DNA of 64,000 nt, taken from Jeotgalibacillus proteolyticus (GTDB taxonomy: Bacteria > Bacillota > Bacilli > Bacillales > Jeotgalibacillaceae). The position numbers and the translations under genes are program-made. This document shows positions 16,296 to 26,137 of the stretch, one piece after another (the first letter of the stretch is position 1; each line of letters starts with the position of its first letter). The stretch is taken from contig NZ_PREZ01000008.1 of NCBI RefSeq assembly GCF_002926065.1, forward strand, positions 150,013-214,012, given 5' to 3'. A model generated the notes under the pieces. That model did not search any database. It worked only from the letters and a program-made list of their open reading frames with translations, and had not been told where the DNA came from.

Positions 16296-17579
16296 TCAAT
16301 TAAATAGAAATGATTCAACTCTTTCATTTCCTGAAATCATATCCTTTACTTTGTATCGATTATTTTTCACTTCATCCTCACCGATAATAATGACATACCG
16401 GATGTCCTCTTTATTTGCTTTATCAAGAGCTTTTCCTATTTTTCTCTTGCTCATCTCGAACTCCACCTTAAAGCCCTTTTTTCTTAAATCATTCGCCACA
16501 AGCAGGGATTCCTTTTGAGTACCTAATGGAATAACATAATAATCAATCGTTGAACTTTCCTTAGAGCTCTTTCCTATTGAGCTCACTGCTGTAAAAATGA
16601 CATCCAGCCCAAATGAAATACCTACTGTAGAAACGTTTAGTTCAGTGCCAATAAACCCGCCAATAGCGTTGTCATATCTTCCTCCGCTCCCGATACTCGA
16701 TTTAATCGATTGATCTATTAGAAATATTTCATAGATTGTTCCTGTGTAGATCTCTAATCCCCTTGCTAAAAATGGGTTAAATACACAGTGTTCATTTACA
16801 TTTAGGAATGTTAAATAGGATTGTAATTCCTTCAGCTCATTTAATCCCTGCCTTACATCTTCATTTTGTTCTGCATAAGAATCAAAATAGTCAAAGCTTG
16901 AATTTTCTTCATCACGTAAAAACTGCTTGATCATTGTAATCGTTTCAGCAGATAACCCTTGCTCATTAAGCTCAGACAAAACTGCTTCCAAACCCACTTT
17001 TTCAAGCTTATCCAGCACTAAAATAACTTTATTCATTTTTTCTTTTTGATTACCAAATACAGTAAGCATTCCTGTTAATAATTTTCGGTTGTTATAGTGA
17101 ATCGCTACAGGTAAATCCAGCTTGTTGAATGCGTCAAGGGCCATAACCAGTAATTCGGCTTCAGCAATTTGTGAATCCACCCCTACTATATCAACGTCAC
17201 ATTGGGTAAACTCACGAAATCTTCCCGTTTTAATTGGTCCATCCCTGAATACTTTTCCAATTTCATAGCGTTTCAAAGGCATTTTCAACGTAGGGTTCAT
17301 TGCCACAACCTTTGCAAATGGAATCGTCAGGTCATAGCGCAGAGCTAAATCTCTCTCTCCTCTATCCGTTAATGTGTACATTTCCTCAATGATCTCCGCT
17401 CCGCCCCCATACTTAGAAGCCAGTAATTCCGTGTAATTTAAGATTGGGGTTTCCAACGGTTTACATCCGTATTGAATAAATACATCTTCCAGTGTTCGTC
17501 TGATGTCTCTTCTAATTATTTCAGCATTCGGCAGGTAATCCTGAGTACCCTTTACATTTTGGTAATCCATTTTCTTCAT
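16296..17579 (-). CDS. hisS: Histidyl-tRNA synthetase
   Basis: This class II aminoacyl-tRNA synthetase of about 427 residues charges tRNA-His. Motif 2 (FREFTQCDVDIVG), the histidine-binding segment ARGLEIYTGTIYE and a motif-3-like stretch GGRYDNAIGG are present, and a C-terminal anticodon-binding domain (YYVIPLGTQKESLLVANDLRKKG) separates it from the shorter HisZ. The usual RGLDYYTG is RGLEIYTG here, so it belongs to a divergent clade; some Bacillus genomes carry two hisS genes and this may be the second. The start is ATG 17579, seven bases after GGAGG. The leader encodes a His-rich short peptide and an attenuator-like terminator (separate entries), so expression probably responds to His-tRNA charging. 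Confidence 0.9.
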   Translation of the reverse strand: MKKMDYQNVKGTQDYLPNAEIIRRDIRRTLEDVFIQYGCKPLETPILNYTELLASKYGGGAEIIEEMYTLTDRGERDLALRYDLTIPFAKVVAMNPTLKMPLKRYEIGKVFRDGPIKTGRFREFTQCDVDIVGVDSQIAEAELLVMALDAFNKLDLPVAIHYNNRKLLTGMLTVFGNQKEKMNKVILVLDKLEKVGLEAVLSELNEQGLSAETITMIKQFLRDEENSSFDYFDSYAEQNEDVRQGLNELKELQSYLTFLNVNEHCVFNPFLARGLEIYTGTIYEIFLIDQSIKSSIGSGGRYDNAIGGFIGTELNVSTVGISFGLDVIFTAVSSIGKSSKESSTIDYYVIPLGTQKESLLVANDLRKKGFKVEFEMSKRKIGKALDKANKEDIRYVIIIGEDEVKNNRYKVKDMISGNERVESFLFN

Positions 17580-17602
17580 GTTCAATTCCTCCATTTTTTG
17601 TA

Positions 17603-17651
17603 AAATAAAAAACCGCACCTGATTTAAGTAAAAACTTAATCAAATGCGATT
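17603..17651 (-). terminator. Attenuator terminator upstream of hisS
   Basis: In the RNA, CGCAUUUGAUUAAG pairs with CUUAAAUCAGGUGCG (14 pairs, one bulged A), followed by GGUUUUUUAUUUU. It ends about 10 bases before the hisS ribosome site. Upstream, AAAUCG occurs twice and CGAUUU once, and AAAUAG/CUAUUU form another hairpin, so mutually exclusive folds are possible. The T-box sequence normal for Firmicute synthetase leaders is absent. Confidence 0.85.
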
Positions 17652-17703
17652 TAATGGGAAATAGCCTTCCTATTTGCGATTTCTTAAAAATCGAATAGCA
17701 AGA

Positions 17704-17763
17704 CTACTTAATATGATGATGTAGTTGTGAGTTCAAGCTTATTTGTTTTTTAACTGATTGCAT
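17704..17763 (-). CDS. hisS leader peptide with three His codons
   Basis: A 19-codon open frame lies between the hisS promoter and the attenuator. It begins MQSVKKQ and ends QLHHHIK, then TAG. The three consecutive CAT codons are near its end. AGAGGTGA lies six bases before the ATG, so it should be well translated. Its length, position and His run match leader peptides of ribosome-mediated attenuation as known for enterobacterial his operons. A ribosome slowed at the His codons would sit next to the CUAUUCGAUUU strand that can pair with downstream segments. Confidence 0.82.
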   Translation of the reverse strand: MQSVKKQISLNSQLHHHIK

Positions 17764-17788
17764 AAACACTCACCTCTTATTTCCATTT

Positions 17789-17817
17789 ATGTTACCATAT
17801 CGCTTTTTTTCGCTCAA
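17789..17817 (-). promoter_or_regulatory. Promoter of the hisS leader
   Basis: TTGAGC and TAACAT are spaced by 17 bases on the minus strand, ending about 25 bases before the leader-peptide start. It lies right after the rlmCD stop, so hisS has its own transcript. Confidence 0.65.
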
Positions 17818-17825
17818 TATTTTTT

Positions 17826-19211
17826 TTAGTCGACACGATAAATGCTTGCCACACACTCCACATGGCTCGTCTGCGGAAACATATCAACTGGCTGTACCTT
17901 TTCTGTTCGATAGCCGCCGTCTTCAAGCACTCGCAGATCCCTTGCGAGTGTCCCAGGATTACAGGATACATAAACAACGCGCTTCGGTTTCATTTCTAAG
18001 ATGGTTTGCAGCAGTGCTTCATCACAGCCCTTGCGCGGAGGATCTACAACAATAACGTCTGCTGTTTTTCCTTCTTTGTGCCATTTGGGGATAATGACTT
18101 CTGCCGGTCCTGCTTCAAACTCTGCATTGTTGATGCCATTGAGCTCAGCATTTTTCTTAGCATCTTCGATTGCCTGCTCGACGATTTCAACGCCGTATAC
18201 CTTCTTTGCTTTTTGCGCGAGGAATAGTGAAATCGTACCGATCCCGCAATAAGCATCGACGACGTTTTCTTCCCCTGTGAGCTCTGCATATTCTAGTGCC
18301 TTTTTATACAATACCTCTGTTTGAACAGGGTTAATTTGATAAAAGCTCTGAGCTGAGATCGCAAAACGAATATCTCCGATAGAATCATAAATCACGTCGC
18401 TTCCCCAAAGAACGGTTGTTTTTTCACCCATGATCACATTGGTTTTCTTGCTGTTAACATTATGAATGATGGACGATAAGCCTTTGATGTTTTCTTTTAA
18501 TACGTCAATAAGCTCCAGTACATGAGGAACATCATTTGTTCTTGTGACAAGCACGACCATCACTTCGCCTGAGGTACGGCCATAGCGGATCACAACATGG
18601 CGGAGCACTCCTTTATGACGGGCTTCGTCATAGGGCTGGATGCCAAGCTCATTGGCTTTTTGCTTAACGAGTGTCATGACCTGATCGCTTACTTCTTCCT
18701 GGATAATGCACTCCTTTACGTCAACAATTTCGTGGCTGCGTTTTGCATAAAAGCCTGAAATGACACGCCCTTCACTCATGCCAAAAGGAACCTGGCTTTT
18801 ATTGCGGTAGCGCCAGGGCTCTTCCATGCCAAGTGTCGGAAGCACTGGAACGTCAGGGAGCTTTCCGATTCTCTCCATTACGTCCTGCACCTGCTTTTGC
18901 TTGGCAGTTAGCTGCCCTTCATAGCTCAAATGCTGAAGCTGGCAGCCACCGCATTTGTAGTAAACCGGACAAGGCGGCACCACACGGTCCTGGCTTTTAT
19001 TATGCCAGTCCATCACCCGGCCAAAGCCGTAATTTTTTGAGGTTTTTACTACTTTTACACGAACCTGCTCTCCAGGCAGTGCATTAGGAATGAATAACGG
19101 ATAGCCGTCAATCTTTCCTACACCGTGTCCCTCATGGGTTAAATCTTCTATGCGAAGGTCCGTCACATCATTTTTCTTAACGGGAAGCACTCCCTGCGTT
19201 TTCTTTGCCAT
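17826..19211 (-). CDS. rlmCD: 23S rRNA (uracil-5-)-methyltransferase RlmCD
   Basis: This 461-residue SAM-dependent RNA methyltransferase has an N-terminal TRAM domain (about 10-75). The iron-sulfur cysteines [14 protein letters not shown] follow, then the SAM-binding [23 protein letters not shown] and the catalytic-cysteine segment [15 protein letters not shown]. In B. subtilis the orthologue (YefA, RlmCD) methylates two uracils of 23S rRNA. Its place next to dagK and gatCAB is as in B. subtilis. Start ATG follows GGAAGATATAG, a weak but plausible ribosome site. Confidence 0.93.
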   Translation of the reverse strand: MAKKTQGVLPVKKNDVTDLRIEDLTHEGHGVGKIDGYPLFIPNALPGEQVRVKVVKTSKNYGFGRVMDWHNKSQDRVVPPCPVYYKCGGCQLQHLSYEGQLTAKQKQVQDVMERIGKLPDVPVLPTLGMEEPWRYRNKSQVPFGMSEGRVISGFYAKRSHEIVDVKECIIQEEVSDQVMTLVKQKANELGIQPYDEARHKGVLRHVVIRYGRTSGEVMVVLVTRTNDVPHVLELIDVLKENIKGLSSIIHNVNSKKTNVIMGEKTTVLWGSDVIYDSIGDIRFAISAQSFYQINPVQTEVLYKKALEYAELTGEENVVDAYCGIGTISLFLAQKAKKVYGVEIVEQAIEDAKKNAELNGINNAEFEAGPAEVIIPKWHKEGKTADVIVVDPPRKGCDEALLQTILEMKPKRVVYVSCNPGTLARDLRVLEDGGYRTEKVQPVDMFPQTSHVECVASIYRVD

Positions 19212-19527
19212 CTATATCTTCCTTTACTTAATCGAATGAGTAAAAATCGTACCTTTTATTTTACCATATAAATTATTGGCAATGTTAGTTTCTATGCAGA
19301 TCTTGCTTATAGCGCTTAAGGCATCCTCGCTTTTTTCGAAATTGAATATCATCCCTGAAATTGTTTGTATATTTCCATCCAAAGGTTTACATAATGAAAA
19401 TATTGGGTAAATATTAAATCACTAAAAATAAAATTTTTAAAAAAAGGTTGATTTATCCTTTTTTATTAAGTAGAATAATTAAAATATTCTCTTAATTCTA
19501 GAAATTATAATAAAAGGAGAGCTTCAT
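19212..19527. other. Intergenic region between rlmCD and the NUDIX gene
   Basis: An AT-rich divergent spacer of about 315 bases that must hold both promoters. TTGATT/TAGAAT near 19448-19476 is a possible promoter for the NUDIX gene. No structured RNA seen. Confidence 0.35.
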
Positions 19528-19971
19528 ATGGCAAATTCACCATTAGTTAAAAGAAAGGTGCTTGCATACATTACACGCGTTCAGGATGGCAGCAGGGAAT
19601 TACTCGTTTTCTCACATCGCGATTACCCCGAAGCAGGCCTTCAGGTACCAGGCGGCACAGTGGAGGACTCTGAGCTGCTGATTGATGCTTTATATCGTGA
19701 GGTGGAAGAGGAATGCGGCCTCAAACGTGATGAGCTTCAGCTTCAGGGAAAGCTTCATAAATATATGTATTACGCCGAAGACCGCAAGAAGGTGTACGAA
19801 CGGAACTTCTTCCATCTTGAAGTAACTACCGATACAGCAGATGAGTGGGAATATGTTGTTGACGGTGACGGAGAAGATGGCGGATTGCATTTTCAGTTCC
19901 GTTGGACGCCAATAGAAGATTGCTCGTTGGCAGCAGATCTTGATAATGCAGTAGAATGGTTGTACCAATAA
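19528..19971 (+). CDS. NUDIX hydrolase
   Basis: A 147-residue protein with a complete NUDIX box: G-x5-E-x7-REVEEECGL, spanning GGTVEDSE to REVEEECGL (about residues 35-60). NUDIX enzymes hydrolyse nucleoside diphosphates linked to other groups, with metal bound by the box glutamates. The substrate cannot be told. Start ATG follows AAAAGGAGA by eight bases. It is a lone gene convergent with dagK. Confidence 0.88.
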   Translation: MANSPLVKRKVLAYITRVQDGSRELLVFSHRDYPEAGLQVPGGTVEDSELLIDALYREVEEECGLKRDELQLQGKLHKYMYYAEDRKKVYERNFFHLEVTTDTADEWEYVVDGDGEDGGLHFQFRWTPIEDCSLAADLDNAVEWLYQ

Positions 19972-20008
19972 AAAGTCAGTCATCTTAGGCTGGCTTTTAT
20001 TGTGCACT

Positions 20009-20048
20009 AAAAAAATAAGATCGCCCCAAAAGCTGGGAGCAATCTTAT
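20009..20048 (-). terminator. dagK terminator
   Basis: AAGATTGCTCCCAGC..GGGGCGATCTT followed by TTTTTTT on the minus strand; the stem begins at the dagK stop codon. Confidence 0.82.
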
Positions 20049-21005
20049 CTAATCAAGCAGATTATTTTTTAACGTTACGGTTTTATCGTCATCCACGCGA
20101 TCCTGCTCCCGCAGCTGGTCAAGCGGCGCAAAAACATTCAGGTGGCGGTATAGGTTTTGGAATTCTGCCGGCAATAATCCCCCGAACTCCCCATCAAGAT
20201 TCAGCTGCACCTTTTCTTTAGCCGTGATTTTAATATGGTTAGCCTTAACATACACAAGATGCGGATCATGAAGATGCTCTCCTCTAAGGGCAAGCGAGAT
20301 AATTCTTATCGTTTCCGCAAGATTTGTTTTCTTTAAAAACATCAGAGTAAACAACCCATCGTTTATAGAGGAATCGGGAGCGAGTTTTTCAAATCCTCCG
20401 ACAGAATTCGTTAAACCGACAAGAAAAATCATAACTTCTCCTTCAAATACCTTACCATCATATTCAATTCTGACATCTGATGGTTTAAAGGATGGCAGCA
20501 TTTCAATCCCCTTAAGATAGTAGGCAAGCTGGCCTAGCATCGTTTTCAGTCTGCTTGGCACTTCATACGTCAGCTCTGTAATACGGCCTCCTCCGGCAAT
20601 ATTAATAAAGTACTTATCATTCATTCTCCCAAGGTCTACAGGGATCGTGTTTCCTTCTAAGATGATATCCAGCGCTTTTTCAATATCGCGGGGGATGTGG
20701 AGGGCTCTTGCAAAATCATTTGTGGTACCCATCGGAATAAGCCCCAATTTCGGTCTGTTCGGCTTTTCAGCTATCCCATTTACAACCTCGTTTAATGTGC
20801 CGTCTCCACCTGCTGCAATAATAAGATCATGTCCGCGGTTGACCGCTATTTCTGCTGCAGCTGTTGCATCGCCTGCACGGGTAGTCGCATGACAGGAGGT
20901 TTCATAGCCTGCCTGTTCAAGCTTCATTAATACCTCCGGCAAATGCTTTTTAAACAGCTCCCTGCCTGAGGTTGGATTATAAATAATTCTTGCTCTTTTC
21001 ATCAT
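20049..21005 (-). CDS. dagK: Diacylglycerol kinase
   Basis: A 318-residue lipid kinase of the DagK (YerQ) family, which phosphorylates diacylglycerol released by lipoteichoic-acid synthesis. The nucleotide-binding signature AAGGDGTLNEVVNG (about 64-77), the opening RARIIYNPTSGRELF and LGLIPMGTTNDFARAL are present. It lies between rlmCD and the gatCAB side, as in B. subtilis. The start ATG follows a GGATGAAG region; a second in-frame ATG (one codon later) is possible. Confidence 0.93.
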   Translation of the reverse strand: MMKRARIIYNPTSGRELFKKHLPEVLMKLEQAGYETSCHATTRAGDATAAAEIAVNRGHDLIIAAGGDGTLNEVVNGIAEKPNRPKLGLIPMGTTNDFARALHIPRDIEKALDIILEGNTIPVDLGRMNDKYFINIAGGGRITELTYEVPSRLKTMLGQLAYYLKGIEMLPSFKPSDVRIEYDGKVFEGEVMIFLVGLTNSVGGFEKLAPDSSINDGLFTLMFLKKTNLAETIRIISLALRGEHLHDPHLVYVKANHIKITAKEKVQLNLDGEFGGLLPAEFQNLYRHLNVFAPLDQLREQDRVDDDKTVTLKNNLLD

Positions 21006-21125
21006 TTCTTCATCCTACTCTTTGATTAGTCATGCCATTTGTAATCTATAGATGGTCCTTTTGCTGCAAATCGTAACCAGTACCATTCTATGCGTAAACC
21101 AGTTTAAGTAAATCACTACTTACAT

Positions 21126-21160
21126 AAAAAAAAGATAAGCCGGAACTCCAGCTTATCTTT
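21126..21160 (-). terminator. Terminator
   Basis: AAGATAAGCTGGAGTTCC..GGCTTATCTT on the minus strand, followed by eight T. It lies 50 bases after the thioredoxin-like gene. Confidence 0.85.
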
Positions 21161-21211
21161 ATCATAACGTGACCTTATGAAGATTTCCACTTTCCTCTGT
21201 GAAAAAAAGTG

Positions 21212-21766
21212 TTAATTCTTTAAGACCGCCTTTAATTCTTCATAAACTGCAAGCCAAAAATCCTCTCGTTCCTGATAAGCGGCGGTAAGCTGTTTGAATA
21301 ATAGCTCCTGACCCGTTTTAAATGCGGGATCTTCCTTTGCCGGCAGAGTACTTTTTGATTCATCGACAAACTCCTGAACCTTTTGGGCGCGTGGTCCCCA
21401 TTTCCCAATCTCGCTGCCATCTTCATCAATGAAAATAAAGATAGGAATGGAGCGGGCAGTACCGTTTGTTAAATAGCGGTCCATTAATTCAAGGTTTGAG
21501 TCCCTTAAAAGAAAACGAACCTTAATGTTTGATTCATTTGCGAGCGCCAGCAGAACAGGGTTGTTCATCATTGCGTCTCCGCACCAGTCCTCTGTAAGAA
21601 CGAGGGCTCTAATGTTACGTGCAGCAAGTGATGAAAAAAATTCCTGATCCTCTGGCAGTGAAAACTGCTTTGCCACATTCTCCATATTTTCCTTATGTGT
21701 TGTCATCGAGTTTTTATATTCTTCTTCTGTTAATCCTTTATCAAACCATTCATTTAATGTAGTCAT
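21212..21766 (-). CDS. Thioredoxin-fold protein with one active-site cysteine
   Basis: A protein of about 184 residues resembling the bacterial thioredoxin-like family (Thioredoxin_9 type). LVLTEDWCGDAMMNNP holds the expected active-site position, but the usual C-x-x-C is C-G-D-A, so only one cysteine remains. RSIPIFIFIDEDG supplies the thioredoxin cis-proline region. The start is ATG 21766 with GAGGTGAT just upstream, not the longer frame from 21829. A thiol or bacillithiol-linked redox role is plausible but unproven. Confidence 0.78.
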   Translation of the reverse strand: MTTLNEWFDKGLTEEEYKNSMTTHKENMENVAKQFSLPEDQEFFSSLAARNIRALVLTEDWCGDAMMNNPVLLALANESNIKVRFLLRDSNLELMDRYLTNGTARSIPIFIFIDEDGSEIGKWGPRAQKVQEFVDESKSTLPAKEDPAFKTGQELLFKQLTAAYQEREDFWLAVYEELKAVLKN

Positions 21767-21840
21767 TCTTATCACCTCAGCTATTTGATTTTCTACTACA
21801 GAATGACACAAAGAAGTAATTTTTTCCATTATTTTGATTT

Positions 21841-21867
21841 AAAAAAACCGCCAAAATGGCGGTTTTT
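21841..21867 (-). terminator. gatCAB terminator
   Basis: AAAACCGCC..GGCGGTTTT with a T run on the minus strand, immediately after the gatB stop. Confidence 0.88.
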
Positions 21868-21874
21868 GAGTTCA

Positions 21875-23308
21875 TTATCTTTTTTGAATTTCCTGGTTTA
21901 ACAGCTTGTTGACCATTGGCGGATTTGCCTGGCCTTTTGAAGCCTTCATTATTTGGCCTACAAGGAAGCCGATGGCGCGGTCCTTACCGTTTTTAAAGTC
22001 TTCAATTGACTGAGGATTTGCATCGAGAACATCGGTTACAAACTTCAGTAATTCGCCTTCATCGGAAATTTGGACTAGCCCTTTTTCTTTCACGATCTTT
22101 TTAGGGTCTCCGCCTTTTTCAATCAGCTCTTTAAAGACCTTTTTCGCTATTTTAGAAGAAATGGTGCCGTCTTGAATCAGCTTAATCATTCCAGCAAGAC
22201 CCTGAGGCGTTAAGGCAATATCCTTTAGCTCCTTCTGCTCTGCGTTAAGATAGCCGGATACTTCTCCCATCAGCCAGTTTGAAGCAAGCTTAGCATCTGC
22301 CCCCTGCTCAAGGGTTGCTTCAAAGAAGTCGGACATTTCTTTTGTTAACGTCAAAACCATGGCATCGTAGCCGGGAAGTCCAAATTCTTCTACATAACGC
22401 TTTTTACGTGCATCAGGAAGCTCAGGAATAGAAGCTCTTACGCTTTCTCTCCACTCCTCATCAATATACATAGCCACAAGATCCGGTTCAGGGAAATAAC
22501 GGTAGTCATCTGACCCTTCCTTCACACGCATCAGCAGGGTTTTACCGGTTGATTCATCATAGCGGCGTGATTCCTGTCTGATTTCCCCGCCTGAAAGCAG
22601 CACCTGCTCCTGGCGGATTTGTTCATGCTCAAGGCCTTTTTTTACATAGTTAAAGGAGTTAAGGTTTTTCAGTTCAGCTTTTGTACCGAATTCCTCCTGT
22701 CCAATTGGACGAAGAGAAATATTCGCATCACAGCGCAGTGAACCCTCTTCCATTTTACAGTCAGATACTCCTGTATATTGAATAATTGATTTAATTTTTT
22801 CAAGGTAGGCATAGGCTTCTGCCGGTGTTCTGATATCCGGCTCAGAAACGATCTCAATTAACGGCGTCCCCTGGCGGTTATAGTCACATAGTGAATAGCC
22901 TTTATCCGTGTGAGTCAGCTTGCCGGCATCCTCCTCCAGGTGAAGGCGCGTGATGCCGATTCGTTTTTTGTAGCCGTCTACTTCAATTTCAACCCATCCA
23001 TGTTCACCGATCGGCTGATCAAATTGTGAAATCTGATAGGCTTTTGGGTTGTCGGGATAAAAATAGTTTTTGCGGTCGAATTTCGTTTGCTCTGCGATTT
23101 CACAGTTTAGAGCCATCGCTGCTTTCATGCCCCACTCAACTGCACGCTTATTGATCACTGGCAGCACACCCGGATAACCAAGGTCAATTACATTGGTGTT
23201 TGTGTTCGGCTCCGCACCAAAATGTGCAGGTGCAGGAGAGAACATTTTAGAGTCAGTTTTAAGCTCTACATGGACTTCAAGTCCAATAATCGTTTCGAAA
23301 TTAGTCAT
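21875..23308 (-). CDS. gatB: Asp/Glu-tRNA amidotransferase subunit B
   Basis: This 477-residue GatB subunit phosphorylates and amidates misacylated Glu-tRNA-Gln and Asp-tRNA-Asn with ammonia from GatA. The opening [15 protein letters not shown], the conserved [17 protein letters not shown] and [12 protein letters not shown] are diagnostic, and a YqeY-like tail domain ends the protein. It is the last gene of gatC-gatA-gatB, 14 bases after gatA. GGGAG precedes the start. Confidence 0.97.
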   Translation of the reverse strand: MTNFETIIGLEVHVELKTDSKMFSPAPAHFGAEPNTNTNVIDLGYPGVLPVINKRAVEWGMKAAMALNCEIAEQTKFDRKNYFYPDNPKAYQISQFDQPIGEHGWVEIEVDGYKKRIGITRLHLEEDAGKLTHTDKGYSLCDYNRQGTPLIEIVSEPDIRTPAEAYAYLEKIKSIIQYTGVSDCKMEEGSLRCDANISLRPIGQEEFGTKAELKNLNSFNYVKKGLEHEQIRQEQVLLSGGEIRQESRRYDESTGKTLLMRVKEGSDDYRYFPEPDLVAMYIDEEWRESVRASIPELPDARKKRYVEEFGLPGYDAMVLTLTKEMSDFFEATLEQGADAKLASNWLMGEVSGYLNAEQKELKDIALTPQGLAGMIKLIQDGTISSKIAKKVFKELIEKGGDPKKIVKEKGLVQISDEGELLKFVTDVLDANPQSIEDFKNGKDRAIGFLVGQIMKASKGQANPPMVNKLLNQEIQKR

Positions 23309-23322
23309 GTTTGTTCTCCCTC

Positions 23323-24783
23323 CTACAATCCTGGTTTTAACTTATGGTGTTCGGTCGCTTGTTCAAATGCGTGAGCAACGCGGTAAACCGTGCTCTCATC
23401 AAAATGCTTGCCGATAATTTGAAGACCGAGCGGCAATCCGTTTGAAGAAAGACCAGCCGGAACAGAAATTCCAGGAACCCCTGCAAGGTTAACCGGAATC
23501 GTTAAAATATCGTTTGCATACATCGTTAGCGGGTCGTCCACTTTTTCACCAATCTTAAAGGATGGTGTAGGTGTTGTCGGTCCGACGACTACATCATACT
23601 GTTCAAAGATCTGGTCGAAGTCCTGCTTAATTAGCGTGCGGACCTTTTGAGCTTTTTTATAGTAAGCATCATAATAGCCTGAGCTTAATGCATACGTTCC
23701 AAGCATAATACGGCGTTTTACTTCATCACCGAAGCCTTCTGCCCGCGTTTTTTTATAAAGGTCAATTAGATTTTCTGCATTGTCTGCACGGTAGCCGTAG
23801 CGAATACCGTCAAAACGAGCAAGGTTTGCTGATGCTTCAGATGAAGACAGCAGATAATAAGTGGCTACTCCGTATTTAGAATGCGGCAGTGATACTTCAT
23901 CGACAGTCGCCCCAAGTCCTTCTAACACATCAAGTGCTTTACGGACAGATTGGCGGACCTCTTCGCTTACCCCTTCACCAAGGTATTCTTTAGGCACAGC
24001 AATTTTCAGGCCTTTAATATCACCTGTTAAAGCCTGGCGGTAGCTTGGTACATTCACATTTGCTGAAGTTGAATCGTTGGGATCGAGCCCGGCAATGGCT
24101 TCTAATAGGTACGCATTATCCTCGACATTTCGAGTAATCGGACCGATTTGATCCAATGATGATGCAAATGCAATTAAGCCAAAACGTGAAACCCGGCCAT
24201 AGGTTGGCTTAAGCCCAACAACTCCGCAAAATGAAGCAGGCTGACGGATGGAGCCCCCTGTGTCTGACCCCAAAGAAAATGGCACCTCTCCTGCAGCTAC
24301 TGCAGCAGCAGAACCTCCTGAAGAACCTCCAGGCACTGTTTCTAAGTTCCATGGATTTTTTGTTTTTCTCATGGAGGAGTTTTCAGTAGAAGATCCCATC
24401 GCAAATTCATCCATATTTAATTTTCCAATCGTAATCGCATCTGCAGCCCGAAGCTTATCGACTACTGTAGCGTTATAGATCGGATCAAAATTTCCAAGTA
24501 TTTTACTAGCTGCTGTTGTGCGCAGATCCTTTGTAACGATATTATCCTTTACGCCAATCGGCATGCCAAAAAGCATTCCCTGCGAACCATCTGAAGATAA
24601 TTTTGATTGAAGTGCTTCAGCCTGCGCCAGTGCACGCTCTTCATCTAATGTTAAAAACGCCTGAACCTGATCATCTACCTCAGAAATTCGCTTATAGGAT
24701 TCCCGGACAAGATCGGTTACAGTAATCTCTTTTTTATGTAGAAGGCCTTGCAGATCGGACAACTTCTGATCAAATAATGACAT
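23323..24783 (-). CDS. gatA: Asp/Glu-tRNA amidotransferase subunit A
   Basis: A 486-residue amidase-family subunit that releases ammonia from glutamine. The amidase signature is intact: GVKDNI with the catalytic lysine, [15 protein letters not shown] with Ser-cisSer-Lys triad residues, and [16 protein letters not shown] with the nucleophile serine. It is the middle gene of the operon, 12 bases after gatC. Confidence 0.97.
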   Translation of the reverse strand: MSLFDQKLSDLQGLLHKKEITVTDLVRESYKRISEVDDQVQAFLTLDEERALAQAEALQSKLSSDGSQGMLFGMPIGVKDNIVTKDLRTTAASKILGNFDPIYNATVVDKLRAADAITIGKLNMDEFAMGSSTENSSMRKTKNPWNLETVPGGSSGGSAAAVAAGEVPFSLGSDTGGSIRQPASFCGVVGLKPTYGRVSRFGLIAFASSLDQIGPITRNVEDNAYLLEAIAGLDPNDSTSANVNVPSYRQALTGDIKGLKIAVPKEYLGEGVSEEVRQSVRKALDVLEGLGATVDEVSLPHSKYGVATYYLLSSSEASANLARFDGIRYGYRADNAENLIDLYKKTRAEGFGDEVKRRIMLGTYALSSGYYDAYYKKAQKVRTLIKQDFDQIFEQYDVVVGPTTPTPSFKIGEKVDDPLTMYANDILTIPVNLAGVPGISVPAGLSSNGLPLGLQIIGKHFDESTVYRVAHAFEQATEHHKLKPGL

Positions 24784-24795
24784 GTCTACGCCTCC

Positions 24796-25086
24796 CTATT
24801 CCAGTATTGTTGGCACCTTCACTTGACCATCCTGATGGTCCGGTGCATTTTTTAAGACTTCCTCACGTGGAAGGCCTTTTGATGCTTTATCTTCACGCAT
24901 AATATTTTTCATTTCAAGCACATGAGTCGTAGGCTCTACATTAGAGGTATCAAGCTCATTCAGCTGTTCAGCAAAGGTAATAATTGAACCCAGCTGTCCG
25001 GCAAATTTTTCAGCTTCTTCTTCTGTAATAGCAAGACGCGCCAAGTGGGCTACGTGCTTAACCTGATCCGTCGTTATTTTTGTCAT
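24796..25086 (-). CDS. gatC: Asp/Glu-tRNA amidotransferase subunit C
   Basis: A 96-residue subunit that stabilises GatA. [21 protein letters not shown] opening (here [17 protein letters not shown]) and the conserved [13 protein letters not shown] are present. The start at 25086, nine bases after GGAGG, gives the family's usual length; an upstream in-frame start (25137) would add 17 residues without support. Confidence 0.95.
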   Translation of the reverse strand: MTKITTDQVKHVAHLARLAITEEEAEKFAGQLGSIITFAEQLNELDTSNVEPTTHVLEMKNIMREDKASKGLPREEVLKNAPDHQDGQVKVPTILE

Positions 25087-25206
25087 TGTGTAAGTCACCT
25101 CCGCGATTGTTCGAACACTCACAATACTGCTTATCATACCAAAAATGCGCTTTAGAAGGCAAATCCATATCCGATAATTCGGTGCAGTCGTTTTTCTTTA
25201 GCAGCC

Positions 25207-25641
25207 CTATCCGAAGAAACGTTTAAAGAAAGAGGGTTTTTCCTCAATACTTTCACTTGGTTTAGCTCTTTTTGAAATCTCAATGCGCTCCTTATCAACG
25301 GCTTCCTCATGTGCAAGCACCAGCCCGTACTCAGAATTGTGCTCCTTATTGGAAACAGATGTATAAGATACTTTGTACTTATCAGCTAGCCGAATATATT
25401 TAGATAAAAAGCTGTAGCTCATATTTCCATTTAAGAAAAGCTTAAGGTTTTTATTCTTTTTCATGGCTTCCTCTATTTCAGAGTAAGCCTCTTCTTCTCT
25501 TACCTGAGTCTGCAAAAGAACATACTCAATTCTCTCCCGAATCGTTCCTAAATATTTTCGCCTTTCATCCGGAAGAATTTCTTTTGCTCCGTATATACCA
25601 TCCTGAATATAGTCATCTACACTTTTTCTGTTATTACTCAT
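25207..25641 (-). CDS. yueI: YueI-family protein (DUF1694)
   Basis: A 144-residue cytoplasmic protein of the YueI family, function unknown. The opening SVDDYIQDGIYGAKEILPDERRKYLGT and LFLNGNMSYSFLSKYI match what I know of this family. ATG follows AGAGGTGAC. It is close to gatC but in an independent position. Confidence 0.8.
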   Translation of the reverse strand: MSNNRKSVDDYIQDGIYGAKEILPDERRKYLGTIRERIEYVLLQTQVREEEAYSEIEEAMKKNKNLKLFLNGNMSYSFLSKYIRLADKYKVSYTSVSNKEHNSEYGLVLAHEEAVDKERIEISKRAKPSESIEEKPSFFKRFFG

Positions 25642-26137
25642 GCTGTCACCTCTTTGCTATACTTTGAATTACACTTTCATATGGCATCATTGTACTTGAT
25701 TTAATCATTCATTTCACTGAAAGACACCTGTTAGACGATAGGATAAAATGATCCCTTTTACTTCCTTATTTAACTTAACCAATGCATAGTAAAAAGAATT
25801 AGCGCGAGAATAACAACAAACGCAATGAGTCTTGTTTTTAATACTAATTTTTAACTACTCATTCAAAAAGAACTAATAGATATTATTTTTTGCTTCTCAA
25901 AAACAATATTTCCTATTTTCCCCGTATTCACCCTGGTATAATAGTCTGAATATTTTTATTTTAATTTTTTGTTAAATCTCAGCTAACCCCTGTCCTTATA
26001 AGCTCTTGAGCCTTTATTACCATCCGTTTCCTAGTTTGACTCCCTTGAATAAAGGATACTTATTTGATAGGTTATTCAACTGTAAGTATGTCGAATAATG
26101 TCATACAAAACTACATCATGATGAAAGGAGCGATTTT
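25642..26137. other. 496-base intergenic region upstream of putP
   Basis: AT-rich region holding promoters for yueI (leftward) and putP (rightward). On the minus strand, about 25775-25853, a run encoding TRLIAFVVILALILFTMHW then a stop looks like a small membrane segment, but it has no start codon or ribosome site. GGTATAATAG near 25935 could be a -10 element. No riboswitch recognised. Confidence 0.4.

Noticed and set aside
17603..17825. T-box riboswitch before hisS
   Set aside because: No AGGGUGG-type T-box sequence or specifier stem, and the leader is too short; the leader-peptide model fits better.
25773..25855. Minus-strand hydrophobic peptide TRLIAFVVILALILFTMHW upstream of yueI/putP
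   Set aside because: A stop lies just upstream in frame and no start codon or ribosome site is present; could be chance or a relic.
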